DNA from: Cypionkella psychrotolerans
Lineage (GTDB): Bacteria > Pseudomonadota > Alphaproteobacteria > Rhodobacterales > Rhodobacteraceae
Assembly (NCBI RefSeq): GCF_001294535.1
Contig: NZ_LGIC01000061.1
Coordinates: 296,445 to 360,444, forward strand
Direction of reading: 5' to 3'
Length of the DNA stretch: 64,000 nucleotides
Position numbers and translations under genes: made by a program. Positions 9,256 through 17,576 of this stretch are shown here, one piece after another. The notes beneath the pieces are model-generated. The model saw only the letters and a list, made by a program, of their open reading frames with translations. It did no database searches and was not told the DNA's origin. Positions within the stretch are counted from its first letter, which is position 1. Each line of letters begins with the position of its first letter.

Positions 9256-10644
9256 CTAGCCGATAAAGCGCTGGTTTTCACCCAAAGCCCCTGCCGTTTC
9301 AGCGAGAATATCTGCGGCCTTCCATGTCACCTCGACAATCGCCCCGGATCGCGCCGGGCGTTCTTCTGGCGACAGGAACGGGTCGGCGGCATTGGCGAAA
9401 GACAATTCGGCCCCGGTGCGCTCTAGCAGGGTTTTGGCGATGAATAGGCCCAGCCCCATGCCCTCATATTCGGGACGCCGCGCCAGATCCTGCTCATCAC
9501 GGCGCGAGCGCACGAACGGGTCGCCGATCCGCCCCAGCACTTGCGCCGGAAAGCCTTCGCCGTCGTCGATGATGCGCAGCAGGATGCGATCCGGTGCATA
9601 TTGCGCATCAACCCAGACCGTACTGCGGGCGAAATCCACCGCATTCTGCACCAGATTGCGAAGCCCGTGGATCAGTTCGGGGCGGCGCACCACTACGGGC
9701 GGCAGGCCTGCCCCTGCCATGGTGAAGATCACCTCGATGCCGCGCGCCATGTGCGGCTCGGCGGCCTCTTGCAGCACGGTTTCCAACGGGGCTTGCCGCA
9801 GCAGCAGATCATCCTTCCCGGCCTTGCCCATCGAGCGCAAGATATCGCGGCAGCGGTTGGCTTGTTCGTGGATCAGCCGGGCGTCTTCGGCGAGATCGGG
9901 GTGATCCGCGAGTTCATCCATCATCTCAGAGCTGATCAGCTTGATCGTCGCCAAGGGCGTACCCAATTCATGCGCGGCGGCGGCGACCACACCGCCAAGG
10001 TCGGTCAGCTTTTGCTCACGCGCCAAAGCCATTTGCGTCGCCAAAAGTGCGTCGGACATCAAGCGCATCTCGGTCGCCACCCGACGCGAATACAGGCCAA
10101 GAAAGGCGATGCCGATCAGCAAAGACAGCCAGAATCCGAAGGTAAACAGGCTGGGGATGGCGAATATGGTGCCATCGGCCAGCCGCAGGGGGATGTTGAG
10201 CAGGCCGATCAAGGTGACAAAGGCTGCCGCGAGCACACCAAGGATCAAGGTGCTGCGCAGTTCCAATGCGCTGGCAGATACCGTCACTGGGGCCAGTACC
10301 AGCAGCGCAAAGGGGTTGGCCAGTCCGCCGGTCAGGAACAACAGAAAGCACAGTTGGGCCAGATCGAACAGCAGCGTCAGCATCGCCTCAAGCTCGGTCA
10401 GCCGCTTGTTCTGCGGGAAGATGAACATCGCGATCAGATTGGCAATGACCGCCAGCCCAACCGCCAGAAAACACAAGCCCAGAGGCAGTTGCATGCCATA
10501 ATAGCGCGTTGCCACCAAAAGCGCCGCCAACTGACCAAAGCTTGCCATCCAGCGCTGAAAGATCAACGTTCGCAGCCGCAGCCAATCCGCCCGCTCGGGC
10601 CGAAAATGTGCGGATTGGGCGGTTATGTCACGCTGGTTTGACAT
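9256..10644 (-). CDS. regB: Redox-sensing histidine kinase RegB/PrrB
   Basis: RegB is the membrane sensor kinase that phosphorylates RegA when the respiratory chain or quinone pool is reduced. The 462-residue protein starts at ATG 10644; a 26-residue upstream extension is not homologous. Six hydrophobic segments fill residues about 25-190. The quinone-site motif GGLANPF is at 106-112, the phosphorylated histidine at 225 (HELGTPLATIK), and the redox-active cysteine at exactly 265 (RCRDILRSMG), as in Rhodobacter capsulatus. ATPase motifs follow (DDGEGFP, GMGLGLFIAK). It is transcribed away from senC-regA. Confidence 0.97.
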   Translation of the reverse strand: MSNQRDITAQSAHFRPERADWLRLRTLIFQRWMASFGQLAALLVATRYYGMQLPLGLCFLAVGLAVIANLIAMFIFPQNKRLTELEAMLTLLFDLAQLCFLLFLTGGLANPFALLVLAPVTVSASALELRSTLILGVLAAAFVTLIGLLNIPLRLADGTIFAIPSLFTFGFWLSLLIGIAFLGLYSRRVATEMRLMSDALLATQMALAREQKLTDLGGVVAAAAHELGTPLATIKLISSEMMDELADHPDLAEDARLIHEQANRCRDILRSMGKAGKDDLLLRQAPLETVLQEAAEPHMARGIEVIFTMAGAGLPPVVVRRPELIHGLRNLVQNAVDFARSTVWVDAQYAPDRILLRIIDDGEGFPAQVLGRIGDPFVRSRRDEQDLARRPEYEGMGLGLFIAKTLLERTGAELSFANAADPFLSPEERPARSGAIVEVTWKAADILAETAGALGENQRFIG

Positions 10645-10737
10645 GGGATGCCTTGGCGGGGGCTGGCCATTACGGCGGCTTTGCGATTGATAAGGGTTGG
10701 TTCGGCGCGGATCAATGCGCAATGAGGAGGGCGAGTA

Positions 10738-11370
10738 ATGTTAGAGAACTATGCAAAGCTGGCGGTCGTTGCCGTTGTCGCATTTTTCGGTGTCTTTGGT
10801 GGATACTTATGGAACAAAGACCGAGAGGCTCGCACCAATGATCCTTTCGCCGATTGCCGCACGTCTGCTATTGCCGGGGGCGGTGGCGAGATTGGCGGGC
10901 CGTTTACGCTGGTGGATGAAGACGGCAAGACGGTGACCGACAAAGATGTGCTGGCCAAGCCATCGCTGGTCTATTTTGGCTACAGCTTTTGCCCGGATGT
11001 TTGCCCGCTGGATGGCGCGCGCAATGCCGAGGCGGTGGATTTGCTGAAGGCCAAGGGTCTGGATGTCACCCCGGTTTTTATCTCAATCGACCCCGAACGC
11101 GACACGCCTGCGGTGCTGAAGGATTTCACCGCCAACCTGCATCCCGACATGATCGGTCTGACCGGCACGCTTGAGCAAGTGCAGGCGGCGTCACGCGCTT
11201 ATAAGACCTATTTCAAAAAGCAGGACACCGGCGATCAGTATTACATGATGGATCATTCGACCTTCACCTATCTGATGCTGCCCGGCAGTGGCTTCGCTGA
11301 TTTCTTCACCCGTGATGATACCGCCGAACAAATCGCCACCCGCGCTGCTTGCTTTATTGAGAAAAGCTAG
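10738..11370 (+). CDS. senC: SenC/PrrC, Sco1-type copper chaperone
   Basis: SenC belongs to the Sco1 family, thioredoxin-fold proteins that deliver copper to cytochrome c oxidase. The 210-residue product has an N-terminal membrane anchor at residues about 8-25 and faces the periplasm. The copper ligands are present: CPDVC (Cys85, Cys89) and His173 in MMDHSTF. A good ribosome-binding site (GGAGG) precedes the ATG. It stands 93 bases from the divergent regB and 61 bases upstream of regA, the standard order of the reg locus. RegB activity has been linked to SenC in Rhodobacter. Confidence 0.96.
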   Translation: MLENYAKLAVVAVVAFFGVFGGYLWNKDREARTNDPFADCRTSAIAGGGGEIGGPFTLVDEDGKTVTDKDVLAKPSLVYFGYSFCPDVCPLDGARNAEAVDLLKAKGLDVTPVFISIDPERDTPAVLKDFTANLHPDMIGLTGTLEQVQAASRAYKTYFKKQDTGDQYYMMDHSTFTYLMLPGSGFADFFTRDDTAEQIATRAACFIEKS

Positions 11371-11431
11371 GGCGCGTTTGACGATAAGCCTTTAGCGGCC
11401 TAGGTTAGCAGACGAATGAACGGGGGATTTC

Positions 11432-11986
11432 ATGGCAGATGATCTTGGCGAAGAACTGGGACCGGATCGCAGCTTGTTGTTGGTCGATGATGACGAGGTT
11501 TTCGTCAAGCGCCTCGCCAAAGCGATGGAAAAGCGCGGGTTTTTGCCGGAAACCGCAGGCAGCGTGGCGGCAGGGCGGGCGATTGCGCTGGCACGTCCTC
11601 CGGCCTATGCGGTGATTGACCTGCGGCTGGAAGATGGCAATGGGCTGGACGTGGTGGAAACCCTGCGCGAGCGTCGGCCGGATTGCCGGATCGTGGTGTT
11701 GACCGGCTATGGCGCGATTGCGACGGCGGTGGCGGCGGTTAAAATCGGTGCGACGGATTATCTCTCGAAACCCGCCGATGCGAATGATGTGATGCAGGCC
11801 CTGCTCGCCAAAGGCGCTGCAATGCCGGAACCGCCGGAAAATCCAATGTCGGCAGACCGGGTGCGCTGGGAACATATCCAGCGGGTCTATGAGATGTGCG
11901 ACCGCAACGTTTCAGAAACCGCGCGTCGACTTTCGATGCATCGGCGGACTTTGCAGCGGATTCTCGCCAAACGTAGCCCAAAATAA
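11432..11986 (+). CDS. regA: Redox response regulator RegA/PrrA
   Basis: RegA is the response regulator partner of RegB and controls photosynthesis, respiration, nitrogen and carbon fixation genes. The 184-residue protein has a receiver domain with the phosphoacceptor Asp63 (VIDLRLEDG) and the acidic pair near residues 20-21 (LLVDDDE). A proline-rich linker (residues about 132-139) leads to a Fis-like helix-turn-helix that is nearly invariant in this family (NVSETARRLSMHRRTLQRI). It lies between senC and hvrA on the same strand. Identity of the gene is not in doubt; which targets it controls in this strain cannot be read here. Confidence 0.97.
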   Translation: MADDLGEELGPDRSLLLVDDDEVFVKRLAKAMEKRGFLPETAGSVAAGRAIALARPPAYAVIDLRLEDGNGLDVVETLRERRPDCRIVVLTGYGAIATAVAAVKIGATDYLSKPADANDVMQALLAKGAAMPEPPENPMSADRVRWEHIQRVYEMCDRNVSETARRLSMHRRTLQRILAKRSPK

Positions 11987-12005
11987 GCGAGTACTTGAAA
12001 GAATA

Positions 12006-12047
12006 ATCCTTTCAGCCTAAATGGCTTTACCATAGTCCTGAAAGGAT
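12006..12047 (+). promoter_or_regulatory. Inverted repeat covering the hvrA ribosome-binding site
   Basis: The arms ATCCTTTCAG (12006-12015) and CTGAAAGGAT (12038-12047) are perfect 10-base complements separated by 22 bases. The right arm contains AAAGGA, the only plausible Shine-Dalgarno sequence for the GTG start at 12054. The left arm can instead pair with TGAAAG at 11996-12001. This permits two exclusive RNA structures, one hiding the ribosome-binding site. The structure is seen in sequence; a regulatory role is inference. Confidence 0.5.
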
Positions 12048-12053
12048 GCTTAC

Positions 12054-12368
12054 GTGACCATTGATATCAACGGGCTGTCTCTTAAAGAGTTGAAAGATCT
12101 GCAATCGCAAGTGGTAAAGGCTATTGCGTCCTTTGAGGATCGCAAAAAGAAAGAGGCTCTTGCCGAGATTGAAGAATTCGCCCGCGCGAAGGGCTTTTCT
12201 CTGGCTGAGCTGACCGGCGTGACGGTTGCGCGCAAACGCTCGCCAGCTGTCGCGAAATACGCCAATCCGGCGGATTCATCGGACACCTGGTCGGGCCGTG
12301 GCCGCAAACCGCGTTGGTTTGCAGCAGCATTGGCTGCGGGCAAGCAGCCGGACGAAATGTCGATCTGA
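12054..12368 (+). CDS. hvrA: H-NS family regulator HvrA
   Basis: HvrA is an H-NS-like DNA-binding protein; in Rhodobacter capsulatus it activates photosynthesis genes in low light. The 104-residue product starts with GTG at 12054, placed 7 bases after AAAGGA. An N-terminal coiled oligomerisation segment (residues about 8-48, charged heptads) is followed by the C-terminal minor-groove motif TWSGRGRKPRWF at 78-89. It follows regA by 67 bases on the same strand, the expected neighbour. The leader holds an inverted repeat that may mask the ribosome-binding site. Confidence 0.93.
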   Translation: MTIDINGLSLKELKDLQSQVVKAIASFEDRKKKEALAEIEEFARAKGFSLAELTGVTVARKRSPAVAKYANPADSSDTWSGRGRKPRWFAAALAAGKQPDEMSI

Positions 12369-12389
12369 TCTTTCGCAGGTAAGAAAACC

Positions 12390-12415
12390 GAAGGCCGCCT
12401 CAAATGGCGGCCTTC
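12390..12415 (-). terminator. Terminator between hvrA and the LysR gene
   Basis: GAAGGCCGCC (12390-12399) and GGCGGCCTTC (12406-12415) form a perfect 10-base stem with a 6-base loop. Read on the minus strand it is followed by GGTTTTCTT, so it fits best as the terminator of the LysR gene, whose stop codon lies in the loop. It may also stop hvrA transcripts. Confidence 0.75.
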
Positions 12416-13284
12416 AGCCATTTCATGAAGGTTTTCAACTCGGCGCGTTTCGGGCCCGGCCTTGTGACCAAATAATAGGCAAGGCTTTCATCCTTAATCT
12501 CGCCCACAGCGATCAGATCACCGCTTTCCAGATCTTTCTCCATCAAGGCGGCGGCTTCAACATGCAGGCCCAAACCCTGCCGCGCAGCGGAAAGTGCCAA
12601 TTCTTCGGTTGGAATGTAGGTGATGTTCATCGCATCTGGTTTCAGCCCAAAACTGCGCAACCAAATCAAAGCCTCGGGCCAATCCGGTTCAATCACCCAA
12701 GGCATTGCCGACATTTCTGAGGTGGTTAGTCCTTCACGCTCCTGCAACAGCGCCGGCGCGGCGACAATGATGTAATGCGCCGAGGTCAGAAACTCGGCCT
12801 CCACTCCCGGCCATTTGCCATCGCCAAAGCGGATCGCCAGATCAAGGCTGTCGCGGCGCAAGTCCATCACGCGATGTTCGGGGTGCAGCGATAATCCGAT
12901 TTCGGGATGCGCCTTCCAGAACGCCCCCAGACGCGGGATCAGCCATTGCGCAGCGAAAGCCGGGGTCAGCGTCACCCGCAGCGGCGCGTTGGGATCGGCG
13001 CCGCGCAGATCATTCACCGCAACTTCAATGCCGTGGAAACCGTCGGTCAGCGCCTGCGCCAGCTTTGCGCCCTCAGCGGTCAGTGCCAGCCCGCGACCCT
13101 GCCGATAGATCAACTCGCGCCCCAGATCAGCCTCAAGGGCGCGCACCTGTTGCGCGATGGCGGCGTGGGTGACGTTCAGATCGCGGGCGGCGCGGGAAAA
13201 ATTTTGCAACCGTGCAGCCGCCTCAAACGCCCGCAAGGCAGTGAGGGAGGGGAAGCTTTTCCAGTCTACAGACATGATAGCCAA
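12400..13284 (-). CDS. LysR-family transcriptional regulator (GcvA-like)
   Basis: A 294-residue LysR regulator of unknown target. The N-terminal winged helix (residues about 12-68: LTALRAFEAAARLQNFSRAA) is of the GcvA/AmpR subgroup, and the rest is a periplasmic-binding-protein-like effector domain. A second start at Met4 (13275) is possible. It is convergent with hvrA and divergent from a 42-codon reading frame at 13373. It lies between hvrA and ahcY, genes that are adjacent in Rhodobacter capsulatus, so this looks like a lineage-specific insertion. Confidence 0.9.
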   Translation of the reverse strand: MAIMSVDWKSFPSLTALRAFEAAARLQNFSRAARDLNVTHAAIAQQVRALEADLGRELIYRQGRGLALTAEGAKLAQALTDGFHGIEVAVNDLRGADPNAPLRVTLTPAFAAQWLIPRLGAFWKAHPEIGLSLHPEHRVMDLRRDSLDLAIRFGDGKWPGVEAEFLTSAHYIIVAAPALLQEREGLTTSEMSAMPWVIEPDWPEALIWLRSFGLKPDAMNITYIPTEELALSAARQGLGLHVEAAALMEKDLESGDLIAVGEIKDESLAYYLVTRPGPKRAELKTFMKWLKAAI

Positions 13285-13372
13285 TCTAACAGTTTGGAAA
13301 AATCGCTGACTCGGGGCTTGGGCTGAAATGCGCTATAAACACGCTATGACAACAAGAAAATAGGAGCAAGTC

Positions 13373-13501
13373 ATGTTAAACATTCTCGCAGATGCCCTGC
13401 TGATCGCCCTGCGCGCCAGCCCGGCCCCAACTCCGCGCGATCGCTTTCCCAGCCGTCCGACGGAAGCCCGTTGGACCAAGCAAACCAGCGATCGGGTTTA
13501 G
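13373..13501 (+). CDS. Possible 42-aa protein
   Basis: A short frame of 42 codons preceded by a strong AGGAG placed 6 bases before the ATG. The product begins MLNILADALLIALRASPAP, an amphipathic or hydrophobic N terminus, and ends in a basic tail (RWTKQTSDRV). It is divergent from the LysR gene and its stop overlaps the stop of the convergent HD gene. I do not recognise it. The ribosome-binding site and start context support it more than the sequence does; conservation in relatives would decide. Confidence 0.45.
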   Translation: MLNILADALLIALRASPAPTPRDRFPSRPTEARWTKQTSDRV

Positions 13502-14091
13502 GTCTTGAGCGCCGCCAGCAAATCCAAATGCCGCGCGACATAATCCGCCCGCACCTGTGCGGGCGGTCTTAGTTTTATCTCCAGCCCACGCAACAACGCG
13601 GTATCCGGCCTGCCAAACAGCTTGTCCGCCTCGGGTTCCGAAAACCCTGCGATCTGCACCGCCTCAAGCCAAGCCGAGATTTTATCCGCCGCCTTGATGG
13701 CCTTTTTCACTACCACCGGCAGCACCGCAGGCAGACCAAAGCGCAGATGCACCGCCGCTGTCAGCCGCAGATCCAGTTCCGTATAGCTTGGCCCCACCGC
13801 AGATTTCACCGGGCTGATCATATCACCAATCACATATTCCGGCGCGTCATGCAGCAAAGCCGCTAGCTGCCAACGCGGATTGGCAGGGTTCTGGCGCGCG
13901 TAGATTTCTTCGACCAGCAAAGAATGTTCCGCCACCGAATAGGCAAAATCGCCCCGCGTCTGACCGTTCCAGCGCGCCACAAACGCCAAGCCATGCGCGA
14001 TATCGGCGATCTCGATATCCATCGGCGTCGGGTCCAGCAGGTCAAGCCTGCGGCCAGATAGCATCCGTTGCCATGCGCGCGGTTGTTTCAT
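13498..14091 (-). CDS. HD-domain hydrolase (YfbR-like)
   Basis: A 197-residue metal-dependent phosphohydrolase of the HD superfamily, resembling YfbR-type 5'-nucleotidases. The metal ligands are visible: His33, His56 (YSVAEHSLLV) and the HD pair His81-Asp82 (LLHDAPEYVIGDM). The start MKQPRAWQRM at 14091 is better than an upstream Met at 14124. It is divergent from ahcY. The substrate is not known; deoxynucleoside monophosphates are a guess from the family. Confidence 0.85.
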   Translation of the reverse strand: MKQPRAWQRMLSGRRLDLLDPTPMDIEIADIAHGLAFVARWNGQTRGDFAYSVAEHSLLVEEIYARQNPANPRWQLAALLHDAPEYVIGDMISPVKSAVGPSYTELDLRLTAAVHLRFGLPAVLPVVVKKAIKAADKISAWLEAVQIAGFSEPEADKLFGRPDTALLRGLEIKLRPPAQVRADYVARHLDLLAALKT

Positions 14092-14193
14092 GACGGCCTC
14101 CTGCCGCATTTTCCTGCCACTCACGGCCTCTGTTGTCGAGAGGTCCTGTAAATGCTATCTGCCCCGCAACCATAGGATCAAGGAGTGCGCCAG

Positions 14194-15582
14194 ATGGCGA
14201 AAGATTACATCGTTAAGGATATTGCGCTGGCTGCATATGGCCGCAAAGAACTGGTCATCGCTGAAACCGAAATGCCGGGCCTGATGGCCTGCCGCGAGGA
14301 ATTTGGCACCACCAAGCCGCTGAAAGGCGCGCGGATTGTCGGCTCGCTGCACATGACGATACAAACCGCTGCCTTGATTGAGACGCTGACCGCGCTTGGT
14401 GCCGATGTGCGCTGGGCGTCTTGCAACATCTTCTCGACCCAAGACCACGCAGCTGCGGCCATCGCCGAAGCTGGTGTCCCGGTGTTTGCCATCAAGGGCC
14501 AGACCCTGACCGAGCATTGGGATTATCTTGACCGTTCCTTCATGTTCCCTGATGGTGCAAACATGATCCTCGACGATGGCGGCGACGCGACGCTGTATGT
14601 GCTGCTCGGCGCGCGGATGGAGGCGGGTGAAGACGTGCTGTCCGTGCCGCAATCCGAAGAAGAAGAAGTCATCAAGCTGCAAATCCAGAAGCGGATGAAG
14701 CAATCGCCGGGCTGGTTCGCCAAAACCAAAGCCGCGATCAAAGGCGTTTCCGAAGAAACCACCACCGGCGTGCATCGTCTCTATGATCTGCACAAAAAGG
14801 GCCAACTGCCCTTCCCGGCGATCAATGTCAACGACAGCGTCACCAAGTCGAAATTCGACAACAAATACGGCTGCAAGGAATCGCTGGTGGATGGTATCCG
14901 CCGTGCGACCGACACCATGATGGCGGGTAAGGTGGCTGTTGTGTGTGGTTACGGCGATGTGGGTAAAGGCTCGGCGGCGTCCCTGCGTGGTGCGGGTGCC
15001 CGCGTCAAAGTCACCGAAGTCGATCCGATCTGCGCGCTGCAAGCCGCGATGGACGGCTATGAAGTGACGCTGCTGGAAGATGAAGTCGCCAACGCCGATA
15101 TCTTCATCACCACCACTGGCAATCGCGACGTCATTCGTATCGAGCATCTGCGCGAGATGAAGGATATGGCCATTGTCGGTAACATCGGCCATTTCGACAA
15201 CGAGATCCAAGTTGCAGCCCTGAAAAACCACAAATGGACCAACATCAAAGAGCAGGTCGATATGATCGAGATGCCCTCGGGCAATCGCATCATACTGCTG
15301 TCAGAAGGCCGCTTGTTGAACCTTGGCAACGCCACTGGGCATCCGTCTTTCGTGATGTCGGCGTCGTTCACCAACCAAGTTCTGGCGCAGATCGAACTCT
15401 GGACCAAGGGCGAAGATTACGCACCGGGTGTCTATATCCTGCCGAAAGAACTGGATGAGAAAGTCGCCCGCCTGCACCTGAAGAAAATCGGCGTCAAGCT
15501 GACCGAGCTGCGCAAGGATCAGGCGGATTACATCGGCGTGAAAGTCGAAGGCCCGTTCAAGGCCGAACACTACCGCTACTGA
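14194..15582 (+). CDS. ahcY: S-adenosylhomocysteine hydrolase (adenosylhomocysteinase)
   Basis: AhcY splits S-adenosylhomocysteine to adenosine and homocysteine in the methyl cycle. The 462-residue protein contains the catalytic-site segment [12 protein letters not shown] and the NAD-binding loop [16 protein letters not shown] chose ATG 14194, 8 bases after AAGGAG; a GTG at 14185 would place the start almost on the ribosome-binding site. A strong terminator follows. In Rhodobacter capsulatus ahcY lies just downstream of hvrA; here about 1.8 kb separates them. Confidence 0.98.
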   Translation: MAKDYIVKDIALAAYGRKELVIAETEMPGLMACREEFGTTKPLKGARIVGSLHMTIQTAALIETLTALGADVRWASCNIFSTQDHAAAAIAEAGVPVFAIKGQTLTEHWDYLDRSFMFPDGANMILDDGGDATLYVLLGARMEAGEDVLSVPQSEEEEVIKLQIQKRMKQSPGWFAKTKAAIKGVSEETTTGVHRLYDLHKKGQLPFPAINVNDSVTKSKFDNKYGCKESLVDGIRRATDTMMAGKVAVVCGYGDVGKGSAASLRGAGARVKVTEVDPICALQAAMDGYEVTLLEDEVANADIFITTTGNRDVIRIEHLREMKDMAIVGNIGHFDNEIQVAALKNHKWTNIKEQVDMIEMPSGNRIILLSEGRLLNLGNATGHPSFVMSASFTNQVLAQIELWTKGEDYAPGVYILPKELDEKVARLHLKKIGVKLTELRKDQADYIGVKVEGPFKAEHYRY

Positions 15583-15602
15583 GTTCTGACACATCCAGCG
15601 CT

Positions 15603-15628
15603 GGCCCGGGGGAAACCTCGGGCCTTTT
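15603..15628 (+). terminator. Terminator of ahcY
   Basis: GGCCCGGGG (15603-15611) pairs with CCTCGGGCC (15616-15624) with one G-U, a GAAA tetraloop and TTTT directly after. It lies 21 bases after the ahcY stop. Confidence 0.9.
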
Positions 15629-15775
15629 GCGTTGTGACGTTGCGTCAGATGGTCTCCGCCGAAGGGGGAACCTGTAGCCATATTTCCCTTTGAGTGAATT
15701 ACTCCATCGCCTAATGTACGGCCACCCTGCCCCATCTGGCAGCTTTATCGGTCCGACAAACGAGGGATTATTGGA

Positions 15776-16120
15776 ATGAGCAAGCGTGACGATCTGATCG
15801 CGAAATACGCCGAAGATTTGAAAAACAAGTGCAAGATCAACCCGGATATGGATCTGCTGACCAAAGTGACCATTGGTTGCGGTCCGGCGATTTATAACGC
15901 CGACAGCGCGACTGTCGCGGGTTCGGACAACTCTGAGCTGGAAACTGTGAAGAATAACTTCCTGATCAAAAAGCTGGGTCTGGCTGACAGCCCGGCGCTG
16001 ATGGAAGCGATCAATGCGGTGATCGACACCTATGGTCGCGGTGAGCGCAACAAATATCGCGCCGTGGTCTATTACATGCTGACCAAGCATTTCAGCAAAG
16101 AAGCCGTTTACGCCAAATGA
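15776..16120 (+). CDS. DUF2853 family protein
   Basis: A 114-residue soluble protein of the DUF2853 family, small helical proteins with no known function. The sequence is full length, from MSKRDDLIAKYAEDLKNK to VYAK, lacks a signal peptide and has a conserved-looking middle (TIGCGPAIYNADSATVA). It stands alone after the ahcY terminator and is followed by its own hairpin. Nothing in the neighbourhood suggests a role. Confidence 0.85.
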   Translation: MSKRDDLIAKYAEDLKNKCKINPDMDLLTKVTIGCGPAIYNADSATVAGSDNSELETVKNNFLIKKLGLADSPALMEAINAVIDTYGRGERNKYRAVVYYMLTKHFSKEAVYAK

Positions 16121-16161
16121 TCTGCGGGCCGCGATAGGCCTCTCCAGACATTGCCATTTCC

Positions 16162-16196
16162 AGAAAGCCGCGCGATGGTGCGGGGCTTTCTGCGAA
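16162..16196 (+). terminator. Likely terminator of the DUF2853 gene
   Basis: AGAAAGCC (16162-16169) and GGCTTTCT (16184-16191) form an 8-base stem with a 14-base inner part that can pair further. The U-tract is poor, so efficiency is uncertain. Confidence 0.5.
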
Positions 16197-16205
16197 AGGT
16201 TTCCA

Positions 16206-17402
16206 ATGTCTGCCGAACCTCACCCCTCGCAAACCGCTGACGCCACGGTCGTGCCGATCATTCTGGCCGTCGCCTTGGGGCATCTTCTGAACGATCTGAT
16301 GCAATCGCTGATCCCGGCAGCCTATCCGCTGCTGAAGGACAATCTGGCGCTTTCCTTCGCGCAGATCGGTTTGATTACATTGGTGTTTCAGGGCACCGCT
16401 TCGATCCTGCAACCGCTGATCGGGCTTTATACCGACAAACGACCCCTACCCTATGCTTTGGCGGCGGGCATGGCTTCGACGGGGATTGGTCTGGTGCTGC
16501 TGGCCAATGCGCAAACCTTCGCGGCGGTGCTGGGGTCGGTTGCGATGATCGGGCTTGGCTCGTCGATCTTCCATCCCGAAGCATCGCGGATCGCCCGGTT
16601 GGCTGCCGGGATGCGACCCGGATTCGCACAATCTTTGTTTCAGGTCGGCGGCAATGCGGGCTCTGCTTTGGGTCCGCTGGCGGCTGCCTTTGTGGTGATG
16701 GAGCGCGGGCAAGTCTCGATTGAATGGTTCGCCGGGGTGGCGATGCTGGGCATGGTGCTGCTGTGGCTGGTGGGGCGCTGGTATACTGCCGTTGGCGCGG
16801 GGCGTGCCGTGGCGCGGCGGAGCAGGGCACGGTCAGCGGTGGCAGTGCCGAAAGCCACGGTGCGCTTGGGGATGTTCATTCTGATCGTGCTGATGACCTC
16901 GAAGTTCCTCTATTCTGTGTCGCTGTCGAACTATTACACCTTCTACCTGATCGAGCGCTTTGGCCTCAGTGTCGGGCAATCGCAGATCTGTTTGTTCATC
17001 TTTCTGGCGGCTGTGGCGGCTGGCACGATCATTGGCGGGCCCATCGGCGACAAGATCGGACGTCGCAAGGTGATCCTGTGGTCGATCCTCGGTATCCTGC
17101 CGCTGACTTTGGCGATGCCGTGGCTGCCACTAGTGCCAACCGTGCTGGTCGCGGCGCTCGCCGGGCTGATGCTGGCCTCGGCCTTCCCGGCAATGGTGGT
17201 CTATGCGCAAGATTTGATGCCGCACAGCACCGGAATGGTGGCCGGCCTGTTGTTCGGGCTGGCTTTCGGCATCGCCGCTTTTGGCGCGGCAGGGCTTGGT
17301 GTGCTGGCGGATGCGTGGGGAATCGTGGCGGTTTACAAAATCTGCGCCTATCTGCCGTTGCTGGGTCTGGCCGCGTTTTTCCTGCCAGAGCCGAAGGCCT
17401 GA
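16206..17402 (+). CDS. MFS exporter, fosmidomycin-resistance (Fsr) type
   Basis: A 398-residue major facilitator transporter with about 12 hydrophobic segments, closest in motif to E. coli Fsr. Shared stretches are HLLNDLMQSLIPAAYPLL, IGLITLVFQGTASILQPLIG, GLGSSIFHPEASRIAR and AQSLFQVGGNAGSALGPL. Fsr exports fosmidomycin, but the natural substrate in this genus is unknown. It is single, between the DUF2853 gene and the convergent EVE gene. A Lys/Arg-rich central loop falls near residue 200. Confidence 0.88.
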   Translation: MSAEPHPSQTADATVVPIILAVALGHLLNDLMQSLIPAAYPLLKDNLALSFAQIGLITLVFQGTASILQPLIGLYTDKRPLPYALAAGMASTGIGLVLLANAQTFAAVLGSVAMIGLGSSIFHPEASRIARLAAGMRPGFAQSLFQVGGNAGSALGPLAAAFVVMERGQVSIEWFAGVAMLGMVLLWLVGRWYTAVGAGRAVARRSRARSAVAVPKATVRLGMFILIVLMTSKFLYSVSLSNYYTFYLIERFGLSVGQSQICLFIFLAAVAAGTIIGGPIGDKIGRRKVILWSILGILPLTLAMPWLPLVPTVLVAALAGLMLASAFPAMVVYAQDLMPHSTGMVAGLLFGLAFGIAAFGAAGLGVLADAWGIVAVYKICAYLPLLGLAAFFLPEPKA

Positions 17403-17538
17403 TCGTTTCGATTTGATATAATTCCCAAGCACTTGCCGTTTGCGCGACTCGGCAGCTTTGCGTAGTTTGAAGGAACAGGCAGTAGCCTAGGACCTTTTAC
17501 AGAACACGTGTGGTGCTGAGGGAGCACGTGGGGTGGAT

Positions 17539-17568
17539 GGGGGGTCCTTTAGGGGTAATGGGCCCCCC
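17539..17568. terminator. Strong hairpin between convergent MFS and EVE genes
   Basis: GGGGGGTCC (17539-17547) pairs with GGGCCCCCC (17560-17568), with one G-U pair and a 12-base loop. It sits 9 bases after the EVE stop and 137 bases after the MFS stop. Neither side has a good T-run (GTTTCC on plus), so it may act in both directions or shape the end of a small transcript in 17403-17576. Confidence 0.6.
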
Positions 17569-17576
17569 GTTTCCAA

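Noticed and set aside
14092..14193. SAM or SAH riboswitch before ahcY
   Set aside because: No consensus core of these riboswitches could be matched; only a simple hairpin is seen.
14155..15231. Long minus-strand frame of 358 codons opposite ahcY
   Set aside because: It is antisense to a complete ahcY with its own terminator. No family is recognised and the high G+C makes such frames common.
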